NCBI RefSeq assembly: GCF_000219605.1
Contig: NC_015740.1
Location: forward strand, 3,348,001-3,412,000
Length of the DNA stretch: 64,000 nt
Direction of reading: 5' to 3'
Source: Stutzerimonas stutzeri
GTDB lineage: Bacteria > Pseudomonadota > Gammaproteobacteria > Pseudomonadales > Pseudomonadaceae
Shown here piece after piece: positions 56,260-64,000 of this stretch. A program made the position numbers and the translations under genes. Each line of letters begins with the position of its first letter. The first letter of the stretch is position 1. Below the pieces are notes generated by a model, which worked only from the letters and a program-made list of their open reading frames with translations, was not told the DNA's origin and searched no databases.

Positions 56260-57354
56260 ATGAAACGTCGAACCCTGCTCGGTCTGGGTGGCGCCGTGCT
56301 CGCGGCAAGTGGCATCGCGGGCTGGAGCCTGAGCCGTCATGGCGGGCAGCCGGTGCTGCTCTCCGCACGCAACGATCAGCAGGGGCGACACTATGCCGTC
56401 GGCTATCGGCTCGACGGGAGCCAGGTGTTCGCCACCCCGGTCGCCGAGCGCTGCCATGACGTGTATCCGCATCCCTACCTGCCGCTGGCGGTGTTCGTTG
56501 GTCGGCGCCCTAGCCGCGAGAGTTACCTGATCGATTCGCGTGACGGACGCCTGCTGCAGGTGCTGGCGTCGCCACCCAACCGGCACTTCTACGGCCACGG
56601 CGTGTTCCACCGCGATGGCGAATGGTTCTACACCACCGAGAACGACACCCGCGACGCCGGCCGTGGCGTGCTTGGTGTCTACCGCCTGCAAGGCCGAGAG
56701 CTGGTGCGCGTCGGCGAGCACGCGACCCATGGCATCGGCCCCCACCAGCTGCTGTGGATGCCGGATCACGAAACCCTGGTGATCGCCAACGGCGGCATCC
56801 GCACCGAGGCCGACAGCCGCGAGATGATGAATCTCGACGCCATGGAGCCGAGCCTGGTGCTGCTGCGTCGCGACGGCAGCCTGGTCAGCAAGGAACAACT
56901 GCCGGAGCGCATGAACAGCGTGCGCCACCTCGCCGTCGCCGCCGACGGCACGGTCGTCAGCGGCCAGCAGTACGAAGGCGACCCGATGGACCGCGTGCCG
57001 CTGCTGGCGATCAAGCGGCCCGGGCAGCCCTTCCAGCACTTCCCGCTGGGCGAGGCGCAGCGGCAGATCATGAACCAGTACACCGCCAGTCTGGCCATCC
57101 ACGACGAGCTGCGGCTGCTGGCCGTCACCGCGCCACGCGGCAACAAGGTGTTCATCTGGGACCTGGACAGTGCCGCGCTGCGCCAGGAGGCTCACCTGCC
57201 CGATTGCGCCGGCGTCGCGGCAGTCGCCGAGGGCTTCGTGGTCAGCTCCGGACAGGGCCGCTGCCGCCTGTTCGACTGCCGCGGCGAGCGTTTCACCAGT
57301 ACGCCGCTGCAGATGCCGGCAGGGCTCTGGGACAACCATCTGCGCATCGTCTAG
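56260..57354 (+). CDS. DUF1513 beta-propeller-like exported protein
   Basis: A 364-residue protein. The N-terminus KRRTLLGLGG with a hydrophobic stretch looks like a Tat or Sec signal. The rest has repeated beta-strand blocks (HDVYPHPYLPLAVFVGRRP, HFYGHGVFHRDG, HGIGPHQLLWMPD, NSVRHLAVAADG), as in WD-like propellers. Histidines recur in each block and could bind metal. It is the last gene of the di-heme/imelysin operon; its function is unknown. Confidence 0.85.
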   Translation: MKRRTLLGLGGAVLAASGIAGWSLSRHGGQPVLLSARNDQQGRHYAVGYRLDGSQVFATPVAERCHDVYPHPYLPLAVFVGRRPSRESYLIDSRDGRLLQVLASPPNRHFYGHGVFHRDGEWFYTTENDTRDAGRGVLGVYRLQGRELVRVGEHATHGIGPHQLLWMPDHETLVIANGGIRTEADSREMMNLDAMEPSLVLLRRDGSLVSKEQLPERMNSVRHLAVAADGTVVSGQQYEGDPMDRVPLLAIKRPGQPFQHFPLGEAQRQIMNQYTASLAIHDELRLLAVTAPRGNKVFIWDLDSAALRQEAHLPDCAGVAAVAEGFVVSSGQGRCRLFDCRGERFTSTPLQMPAGLWDNHLRIV

Positions 57355-57437
57355 CTCAAGAAACACGTCACTCGACCGATGTGCTGGACAACGGCAGGGA
57401 TGCTCATTGACGTTTCTCAAACGACGAGACCTTGCCC

Positions 57438-59060
57438 ATGCTCCAGAAGTCCCTGCGCGCGCAGATCCTCGCGCTGATCGGCGGCAGCCTGCTGCTGACG
57501 CTCCTCATCGCCCTCGGCTGCATCCGCATGCTCAGCAGCGATATCGACCAATTCCAGACGCTGCTCGACGGGCCCCTGGCTGAGCTGCAACTGATCGACG
57601 AGGCCAACCTCGAGTTCAAGGTACAGGTGCAGGAATGGAAGAACGTACTGCTGCGCGGCAAGCAGCTCGAAAATCGCAACCGCTACTGGAGCCAGTTCGA
57701 GGCACAGGAAGCCAAGGTGCAGAAGGTTCTTGGCGAGCTGCTCGTGCTGAGTGCCGACGAACCGGCGCTGGCCGGACAGATCGAGCGCCTGCGCAACGAG
57801 CATCGAACGCTGGGCGGCGCCTACCGCAAGGGCCTGGACGCCTTTATCGCCGCCGGCAGCGACCCGCTTGCCGGTGATGCTGCGGTGGCCGGGATCGACC
57901 GTGCCACCAGCGCCCAGCTCAGCGAACTGGTCAAGCAGCTGCATGCGGCCGCCCGGCAGCGTTCGGAGGCGATACAGGCCGATGCCGAAGCCACCGCGCT
58001 GCTCGGCCCGGTCATCATGATCCTGGCCGGCGTGGTGGTGGCGCTACTCAGCCTGTGGCTGGTCAATCGACGCATCATCGAGCCGATCCGCACGCTGATC
58101 GAGCACATCGCGCGTCTCAGCCAGGGCAAGTTCGCCGAGCGGGTGGACGCCAGCCGCGCCGACGAACTCGGCCGACTCGCGGTTGCCGCCAACGTGCTGC
58201 GCGATTTTCTCGCCGATACCTTCACCCGCCTACAGCAGAGCACCTCCAATCTGGACAGCGCCAGCGGCGAACTGAACGCCATCGCCAGGCTGATGGCCGA
58301 TGGCGCCCGCGAGCAGTTCTCGCGCACCGATCAGGTCGCCACTGCCGTGCATGAGATGTCGGCAACTGCCCAGGAAGTCTCGCGCCATGCCGCCGAAGCG
58401 GCGCAGGCCGCCGATGCCGCCGATCACGCCGCGCAACAGGGCGAGGCGGTGATGCGCGGCACCATCGCCAGCATCACCGACATGAGCAGCGCAATCGCCA
58501 GCACTGCCGAGGTCATTCGCCGGCTGGAGGGCGACAGCGGTCGGATCGGCAAGGTGCTGGAAGTCATCCGCGGCATCGCCGACCAGACCAACCTGCTGGC
58601 GCTCAATGCCGCCATCGAGGCGGCCCGTGCTGGCGACGCCGGCCGCGGTTTTGCCGTGGTGGCCGACGAGGTGCGCACCCTGGCCCAGCGCACCGCCGAA
58701 TCCACCGCCGAGATCCACCAGATCATCGATACCGTGCAGACCGGCGCAAGCAATGCGGTGCGTGCCATCGAGAGCGGCCAGGTGCGCAGCGAACAGGGGG
58801 TCGGCCAGGTGACCGAGGCCGGACTGATGCTGCAGCGCATCACCGAGGCCGTGGAGGCGATCCGCGACATGAACCGGCAGATCGCAACCGCGGCCGAGGA
58901 ACAGACAGCGGTGGCCGAGGACATCTCGCGCAACCTCACCGAGATCACCTCCATCGCCACCATCAACCAGCAGAACGTCGAACGCACCGAAACCGCCAGT
59001 CAGAACCTGCACGGCCTGTCGGCGCAGCTCACCGAGGACACCCGCCGCCTCGCTGGCTGA
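57438..59060 (+). CDS. Methyl-accepting chemotaxis protein
   Basis: A 540-residue chemoreceptor. TM1 is at about 9-29, a helical periplasmic domain at about 30-190 looks like a four-helix bundle rather than a Cache domain, TM2 is at about 193-213, then HAMP and the signalling domain with [18 protein letters not shown]. The reading frame is intact, unlike the chemoreceptor at 13936. The ATG at 57438 is chosen over TTG 57432. The ligand is unknown. Confidence 0.9.
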   Translation: MLQKSLRAQILALIGGSLLLTLLIALGCIRMLSSDIDQFQTLLDGPLAELQLIDEANLEFKVQVQEWKNVLLRGKQLENRNRYWSQFEAQEAKVQKVLGELLVLSADEPALAGQIERLRNEHRTLGGAYRKGLDAFIAAGSDPLAGDAAVAGIDRATSAQLSELVKQLHAAARQRSEAIQADAEATALLGPVIMILAGVVVALLSLWLVNRRIIEPIRTLIEHIARLSQGKFAERVDASRADELGRLAVAANVLRDFLADTFTRLQQSTSNLDSASGELNAIARLMADGAREQFSRTDQVATAVHEMSATAQEVSRHAAEAAQAADAADHAAQQGEAVMRGTIASITDMSSAIASTAEVIRRLEGDSGRIGKVLEVIRGIADQTNLLALNAAIEAARAGDAGRGFAVVADEVRTLAQRTAESTAEIHQIIDTVQTGASNAVRAIESGQVRSEQGVGQVTEAGLMLQRITEAVEAIRDMNRQIATAAEEQTAVAEDISRNLTEITSIATINQQNVERTETASQNLHGLSAQLTEDTRRLAG

Positions 59061-59282
59061 CGATCAGCGGGGCGGCCCGACAGCCTGTCGCCCGCCCCGC
59101 CTTTCGGTGGCCCTGCGCCCCCTCTCCCCCTTTACTTGCTTCCGATTCGGGGCTAAGTTCCTCCCTCCCCGGTCCGGCTGCGCCAGTGCAGCCACCGTCC
59201 AAGCGACGCTGACCGGACGATCGAACGGCTGCCTCGATCACGGCAGTAGACAGCCGGCTCACATCTCCAAGGAAATCGGAAA

Positions 59283-60416
59283 ATGTTGCGCCGCATGCTG
59301 TTTATGCTGGGCGCGGTGGTCGTCGTCGTTGCGATCCTTGCCGCACTCAAGTTCAACTCGATCTATCAACAGATTCAGCAGTTCCAGGCACCCAAGCCGG
59401 CGATCGATGTCGAGGCGGAAGTTGCCCGGCGCATGGACTGGCAGAGCCGCCTGCCGGCGATCGGCACGCTCAAGGCATCGCAGGGCATCGACCTCAGCGT
59501 CGAGATCGCCGGCACCATCACCGACGTGCAGTTCCAGTCCGGCGAGAAGGTCAGCAAGGGCCAGGCCATCGTGCTGCTGGACAGCGAAATGGAGCAGGCC
59601 AGCCTGGTCAGCGCCGAGGCGGACCTCAGCCTGGCCCGCCTGGAGTTCCAGCGCGCCCGCAGCCTGCTGGATCGCCAGGCCATCTCCCGCAGCGAATACG
59701 ACCGTCTCAATGCCCAGTCGCAGAAGGCCGAGGCCAGCGTCGCCCAGCTGCGTGCCAGCCTGGCGAAGAAGCGCATCCTCGCCCCCTACTCCGGCACCAT
59801 CGGCATCCGCCAGGTGGATGTGGGTGATTACATCGCTGCCGGCACGCCCATCGCCACGCTGCAGGACCTCTCCACGCTCTACGTCGACTTCTTCCTGGCT
59901 GAACAGCACGTACCGCTGCTGGCGCTCGGGCAGAAGGTGCAATTGCGCGTGGCGGCCTACCCGGACGACCGTTTCGAAGGCGTGATCAGCGCGCTGAACC
60001 CGAAGGTGGAAACCACAACCCGCAACGTGCAGGTCCGCGCCGAACTGGCCAACCCCGACGGTCGGCTGTTGCCTGGCATGTTCGCCGACCTGCAGGTCCT
60101 GTTGCCGACCGAAAACGCGCAGGTGGTTGTGCCGGAAACGGCCATCACCTACACGCTGTACGGCAACTCGGTGCTGCTGGTGACCGAGGGCACGCCGCCT
60201 GAAGGGGTCAGCCGCGACGAGCCGTACCTGGTGGTCGAGCGCCGCTTCGTCACCACAGGCGAGCGTCGCGACGGCCTGGTGGTGGTCCTCGACGGCCTGG
60301 AAGGCGGCGAACAGGTGATCACCGCCGGCCAGCTCAAGCTCGACAGCGGCACCCATGTCGCCATCGCCGAGAACCGCACGCTCAAGCTCGACGGCGCCGA
60401 GCCGGCGTCCGAATAA
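59283..60416 (+). CDS. mexV: RND efflux membrane fusion protein, MexV-like
   Basis: A 377-residue adaptor with an N-terminal membrane anchor (about 6-24), a first lipoyl half (LSVEIAGTITDVQFQSGEKV), a helical hairpin at about 100-165 and a second lipoyl half (ILAPYSGTIGIRQVDVGDYI), then the beta-barrel and proximal domains. It lacks a lipobox. It is paired with an RND pump gene 54 bases downstream and no outer-membrane gene, the same layout as mexVW of P. aeruginosa. Confidence 0.88.
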   Translation: MLRRMLFMLGAVVVVVAILAALKFNSIYQQIQQFQAPKPAIDVEAEVARRMDWQSRLPAIGTLKASQGIDLSVEIAGTITDVQFQSGEKVSKGQAIVLLDSEMEQASLVSAEADLSLARLEFQRARSLLDRQAISRSEYDRLNAQSQKAEASVAQLRASLAKKRILAPYSGTIGIRQVDVGDYIAAGTPIATLQDLSTLYVDFFLAEQHVPLLALGQKVQLRVAAYPDDRFEGVISALNPKVETTTRNVQVRAELANPDGRLLPGMFADLQVLLPTENAQVVVPETAITYTLYGNSVLLVTEGTPPEGVSRDEPYLVVERRFVTTGERRDGLVVVLDGLEGGEQVITAGQLKLDSGTHVAIAENRTLKLDGAEPASE

Positions 60417-60470
60417 GGGGCCTGCCGCTCCGGCGGCAGCGCCACATCGAACAGTTCCAGGGACTTGCCC

Positions 60471-63400
60471 ATGGCCTTCACCGATCCCTTCATCCGCCGC
60501 CCGGTACTGGCGAGCGTCATCAGCCTGCTGATCGTGCTGCTCGGCATCCAGGCCTTCAACAGCCTGACCATCCGCCAGTACCCGCAGATGGAAAGCGCAC
60601 TGATCACGGTGACCACCGCCTACCCCGGCGCCAACGCCGAAACCATTCAGGGCTATATCACCCAGCCGTTGCAGCAGAGCCTTGCCAGCGCCGAAGGGGT
60701 GGACTACATGACCTCGGTCAGCCAGCAGAACGCCTCGGTGATCTCGGTCTACGCGCGCATCGGCGCCGACACAGATCGCCTCTACACCGAGCTGCTCAGC
60801 CAGGCCAACTCGGTCAAGAACCAGCTGCCGCAGGACGCCGAGGACCCGGTGCTGAACAAGCAGGCGGCCGATTCCACTGCGCTGATGTACATCAGCTTCT
60901 ACAGCGACCAGCTGTCCAACCCGCAGATCACCGACTACCTGTCGCGAGTCATCCAGCCCAAGCTGGCGACGCTGCCAGGCATGGCCGAGGCGGAGATCCT
61001 TGGCAACCAGGTGTTCGCCATGCGCCTGTGGCTGGACCCGGTGAAGCTGGCAGCCTACGGCGTCTCCGCGGGCGACGTGAACGAGGCGGTGCGCAAGTAC
61101 AACTTCCTCTCGGCAGCCGGCGAAGTGAAAGGCCAGTACGTGGTCACCAGCATCAACGCCGACACCGAGCTGAAGACGCCGGAAGCGTTCGCCGCCATCC
61201 CGCTCAAGACCCAGGGCGACAGCCGCGTCCTGCTGGGTGACGTGGCACGGGTGGAGATGGGCGCCGAAAGCTACAACTCGATCAGCTCGTTCGACGGTAT
61301 TCCTTCGGTCTATATCGGTATCAAGGGCACGCCCAGCGCCAACCCGCTGGACGTGATCAAGGAAGTGCGCGCGATCATGCCGCAGATCGAGGCACAGCTG
61401 CCGCCGGGCCTGAAGGCAACCATCGCCTACGACGCCACCGAGTTCATCCAGGCGTCCATCGACGAGGTGGTGAAGACTCTGGCCGAGGCCGCGGTGATCG
61501 TCATCGTCGTGGTCTTCCTGTTCCTCGGCTCGCTGCGCACGGTGCTGATTCCGGTGGTGACCATCCCGTTGTCGATGATCGGCGTGCTGTTCTTCATGCA
61601 GGCGATGGGCTACTCGATCAACCTGCTGACGCTGCTGGCCATGGTGCTGGCGATCGGCCTGGTGGTGGACGATGCCATCGTCGTGGTGGAGAACATCCAC
61701 CGGCACATCGAGCAGGGAAAATCGCCGTTGCAGGCGGCGCTCGACGGCGCCCGGGAGATCGCCATGCCGGTGGTCTCGATGACCATCACCCTGGCCGCGG
61801 TCTATGCTCCCATCGGCTTCCTGCAGGGGCTGACCGGTGCGCTGTTCCAGGAGTTCGCCCTGACCCTGGCCGGCGCCGTGCTGATTTCCGGTGTGGTGGC
61901 GCTGACGCTGTCGCCGATGATGTGTTCGAAGCTGCTGCGCCACGAAGAGAACCCCAGCGGCTTCGCCCATCGCCTGGATGAGCTGTTCGAACGCCTCAAG
62001 CAGCGCTACCAGCGCGCCCTGCACGGCACCCTCAACACCCGCCCGGTGGTCCTGGTGTTCGCCGTGCTGGTGCTGGCGCTGATTCCGGTGCTGCTGATGT
62101 TCACCGAGAGCGAACTGGCGCCCGAGGAGGACCAGGGCATCGTCTTCATGATGGCCAGCGCACCGAAGACCGCCAACCTGGACTACCTGAACGCCTACAC
62201 CGACCAGTTCCTGGAGATATTCAAGAGCTTCCCGGAGTACTACTCCTGGTTCCAGATCAACGGCTTCGATGGCGTGCAGAGCGGCATTGGCGGCTTCCTG
62301 CTCAAACCCTGGGACGAGCGCGAGCGCTCGCAGATGGAAATCCTGCCCGAGGTACAGGCCAAGCTCGATCGCCTGCCCGGCCTGCAGATCTTCGGTTTCA
62401 ACCTGCCTTCGCTGCCCGGCACCGGCGAAGGCCTGCCGTTCCAGTTCGTGATCAATACCGCCAACGACTACGAAACGCTGCTGCAGGTGACCGAGCGCAT
62501 CCGCAAGCGCGCCGAGGAGTCCGGCAAGTTCGCCTTCCTCGATGTGGACCTGGCGTTCGACAAGCCGGAGATCGTGGTCGAGATCGACCGCGAGAAGGCC
62601 GCGCAGATGGGCGTCTCCATGGAAGACCTCGGCCTGACCCTGAGCACCCTGCTCGGCGAGGGCGAGATCAACCGCTTCACCATCGAGGGCCGCAGCTACA
62701 AGGTCATCGCCCAGGTCGAACGCGCCTACCGCGACAACCCCGACTGGCTGAGCAACTACTACGTGCGCAACCAGCAGGGCCAGATGCTGCCGCTCTCGAC
62801 CTTGATCAAGGTACGCGACCGCGCCCGGCCGACTCAGCTCAAGCAGTTCCAGCAGCTCAACGCCGCGATGATCCAGGGCTTTCCCATCGTCAGCATGGGC
62901 GAGGCGATCGAAACGCTGCAGACCATCGCCCGCGAGGAAGCGCCGGAGGGCTTCAGCTTCGATTACGCCGGCGCGTCGCGGCAGTACGTGCAGGAAGGCA
63001 ATGCGCTGTACCTGACCTTTGCCCTGGCGCTGGCGTTGATCTTCCTGGTCCTGGCCGCACAGTTCGAGAGCTTCCGCGATCCGCTGGTGATCCTGGTCAC
63101 CGTACCGTTGTCCGTGTGCGGGGCGCTGGTGCCGCTGTTCCTCGGCCTGTCGAGCATGAACATCTATACCCAGGTGGGCCTGGTGACGCTGATCGGTCTG
63201 ATCAGCAAGCACGGCATCATGATCGTCGAGTTCGCCAACCAGCTGCGTCGTGAGCGCGGCCTGAGCCGCCGCGAAGCGGTGGAAGAAGCGGCGGCGATTC
63301 GCCTGCGGCCGGTGCTGATGACCACCGCAGCGACAGTGTTCGGCATGGTGCCGCTGATCATCGCCAGTGGGGCCGGCGCCGTCAGCCGGTTCGACATCGG

Positions 63401-63527
63401 CCTGGTGATCGCCACCGGGATGTCGGTGGGCACGCTGTTCACGCTGTTCGTGCTGCCTGCCGTCTATGAACTGCTGGCCAGACCGGACAAGGCACCGCAG
63501 TCGGCCGCCGCGCCCGGCATCGCCTGA
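60471..63527 (+). CDS. mexW: RND multidrug efflux pump, MexW-like
   Basis: A 1018-residue inner-membrane proton-driven exporter. The N-terminus FTDPFIRRPVLASVISLLI, two large periplasmic loops and about 12 membrane helices are typical. The proton-relay acidic pair is in GLVVDDAIVVVEN. It probably uses an outer-membrane factor encoded elsewhere, as MexVW uses OprM. ATG 60471 follows AGGGA; the TTG six bases upstream is less likely. Confidence 0.92.
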   Translation: MAFTDPFIRRPVLASVISLLIVLLGIQAFNSLTIRQYPQMESALITVTTAYPGANAETIQGYITQPLQQSLASAEGVDYMTSVSQQNASVISVYARIGADTDRLYTELLSQANSVKNQLPQDAEDPVLNKQAADSTALMYISFYSDQLSNPQITDYLSRVIQPKLATLPGMAEAEILGNQVFAMRLWLDPVKLAAYGVSAGDVNEAVRKYNFLSAAGEVKGQYVVTSINADTELKTPEAFAAIPLKTQGDSRVLLGDVARVEMGAESYNSISSFDGIPSVYIGIKGTPSANPLDVIKEVRAIMPQIEAQLPPGLKATIAYDATEFIQASIDEVVKTLAEAAVIVIVVVFLFLGSLRTVLIPVVTIPLSMIGVLFFMQAMGYSINLLTLLAMVLAIGLVVDDAIVVVENIHRHIEQGKSPLQAALDGAREIAMPVVSMTITLAAVYAPIGFLQGLTGALFQEFALTLAGAVLISGVVALTLSPMMCSKLLRHEENPSGFAHRLDELFERLKQRYQRALHGTLNTRPVVLVFAVLVLALIPVLLMFTESELAPEEDQGIVFMMASAPKTANLDYLNAYTDQFLEIFKSFPEYYSWFQINGFDGVQSGIGGFLLKPWDERERSQMEILPEVQAKLDRLPGLQIFGFNLPSLPGTGEGLPFQFVINTANDYETLLQVTERIRKRAEESGKFAFLDVDLAFDKPEIVVEIDREKAAQMGVSMEDLGLTLSTLLGEGEINRFTIEGRSYKVIAQVERAYRDNPDWLSNYYVRNQQGQMLPLSTLIKVRDRARPTQLKQFQQLNAAMIQGFPIVSMGEAIETLQTIAREEAPEGFSFDYAGASRQYVQEGNALYLTFALALALIFLVLAAQFESFRDPLVILVTVPLSVCGALVPLFLGLSSMNIYTQVGLVTLIGLISKHGIMIVEFANQLRRERGLSRREAVEEAAAIRLRPVLMTTAATVFGMVPLIIASGAGAVSRFDIGLVIATGMSVGTLFTLFVLPAVYELLARPDKAPQSAAAPGIA

Positions 63528-63538
63528 CGCCGGAGGCG

Positions 63539-63760
63539 TTAGCGCATGCCTTGTGACAGGCCGTAGAGAAGCAGGAGCAGATCCTGATCGGGGCGCGCCG
63601 CCTCGAAGCGGGATTTGCTGCCTGGCGGCAACGGGCAATAGCTGCGGCTTTCGCTGCTCTGCACCAGTGTCGCTCCGGGCTCATTCCATGCCGCTACGCA
63701 AAGCGTGGTCACTCCGAGCGCGCCGATGAGGAACAATCCTCGAGCGATTTCCAGCTTCAT
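63539..63760 (-). CDS. Small exported hypothetical protein
   Basis: A 73-residue protein. The N-terminal 25 residues form a hydrophobic signal or anchor segment (LFLIGALGVTTLCVAAW). The remainder is short and polar, with two cysteines in the whole protein. AAGGG precedes the ATG. It lies between mexW (convergent, 11 bases) and groL. The function is unknown. Confidence 0.6.
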   Translation of the reverse strand: MKLEIARGLFLIGALGVTTLCVAAWNEPGATLVQSSESRSYCPLPPGSKSRFEAARPDQDLLLLLYGLSQGMR

Positions 63761-63862
63761 GGCGTAAACCCTTGATTAGGCGGTGGTTAACTGACCGTAG
63801 CTCAGCTAGTTAATTCCTGCGTTCTTTTTGACGAACGGTCGAGGATGCACTTAACGGCACGC

Positions 63863-63889
63863 AAAAAAAACCCCGCACGAGGCGGGGTT
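63863..63889 (-). terminator. Terminator after groL
   Basis: AACCCCGC and GCGGGGTT form an 8-base stem with a 5-base loop. On the minus strand a run of eight T follows. On the plus strand CTTTTTAT follows, so it can also work in that direction. Confidence 0.9.
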
Positions 63890-63918
63890 CTTTTTATGGA
63901 GCCAAGGGGCCGGTCGGC

Positions 63919-64000
<82 letters not shown>

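Noticed and set aside
59259..63638. 1459-residue open frame on the minus strand opposite mexVW
   Set aside because: It is a GC-rich antisense shadow with low-complexity His/Gln/Arg/Gly composition; the plus-strand pump genes have clear domains and ribosome sites.

Overview
The window is GC-rich, densely coded chromosome from a gammaproteobacterium of the Pseudomonas/Stutzerimonas group. The placement rests on gene content and order: argP/argO, sodB, bifA (with its GGDQF motif), lemA, an icmP-type imelysin, a mexVW-like pump and groL lie in an order I recall from the PA4363-PA4385 region of P. aeruginosa. An hmp-ppyR pair is also present. The species is inference. I saw no rRNA, tRNA, CRISPR array, prophage or transposase gene.

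Region 1 (about 0.3-16 kb) is for urate and ureide use. A GntR/FCD regulator is divergent from an NCS2 purine permease. A LysE-type exporter follows, then uraH facing puuE-uraD-alc-allA-puuD. Together these encode the whole route from urate through 5-hydroxyisourate, OHCU, allantoin, allantoate and ureidoglycolate to glyoxylate and urea. The oxidase is the membrane-bound, cytochrome c-fused PuuD. After a gene-free large inverted repeat and a P-type ATPase come a Tsx-like nucleoside porin and a Cache-domain chemoreceptor that carries a frameshift. A palindrome of the form TTGT-RY-ACAA occurs upstream of the GntR gene, the permease, uraH (one mismatch), puuE, the porin and the chemoreceptor (one mismatch). 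This suggests one purine regulon covering sensing, outer-membrane entry, inner-membrane uptake and breakdown.

Region 2 (16-25 kb) holds a RutR-like TetR regulator, an MFS/HlyD/OMF tripartite exporter with overlapping genes, a DUF2383 protein, a GAF-EAL protein and exonuclease III.

Region 3 (23.9-35.8 kb) starts with a CusRS/HprRS-like two-component system. It is divergent from a HbpS/GlcG-like protein and a periplasmic HIU hydrolase, with a near-perfect CusR/HprR box between them. Next is a LysR gene divergent from gcl-hyi-glxR-ttuD-pyk, which carries glyoxylate through tartronate semialdehyde and glycerate to pyruvate. A urea transporter ends the group. Glyoxylate and urea are the two end products of region 1, so the two clusters are metabolically joined.

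Region 4 (35.8-45 kb) contains a DUF2188 protein, flavohemoglobin hmp with an ANR/DNR box, ppyR, a 56-residue KGG-repeat protein, pncB, a diguanylate cyclase, an autotransporter GDSL esterase and a coiled-coil membrane protein.

Region 5 (45-64 kb) contains argP/argO, sodB, bifA, a spermidine-synthase-like protein, a GIDE/EF-hand protein with lemA, an iron-type cluster (imelysin; di-heme oxidoreductase; second imelysin; DUF1513) with candidate Fur boxes, a chemoreceptor, mexVW, a small exported protein and the 3' end of groL.
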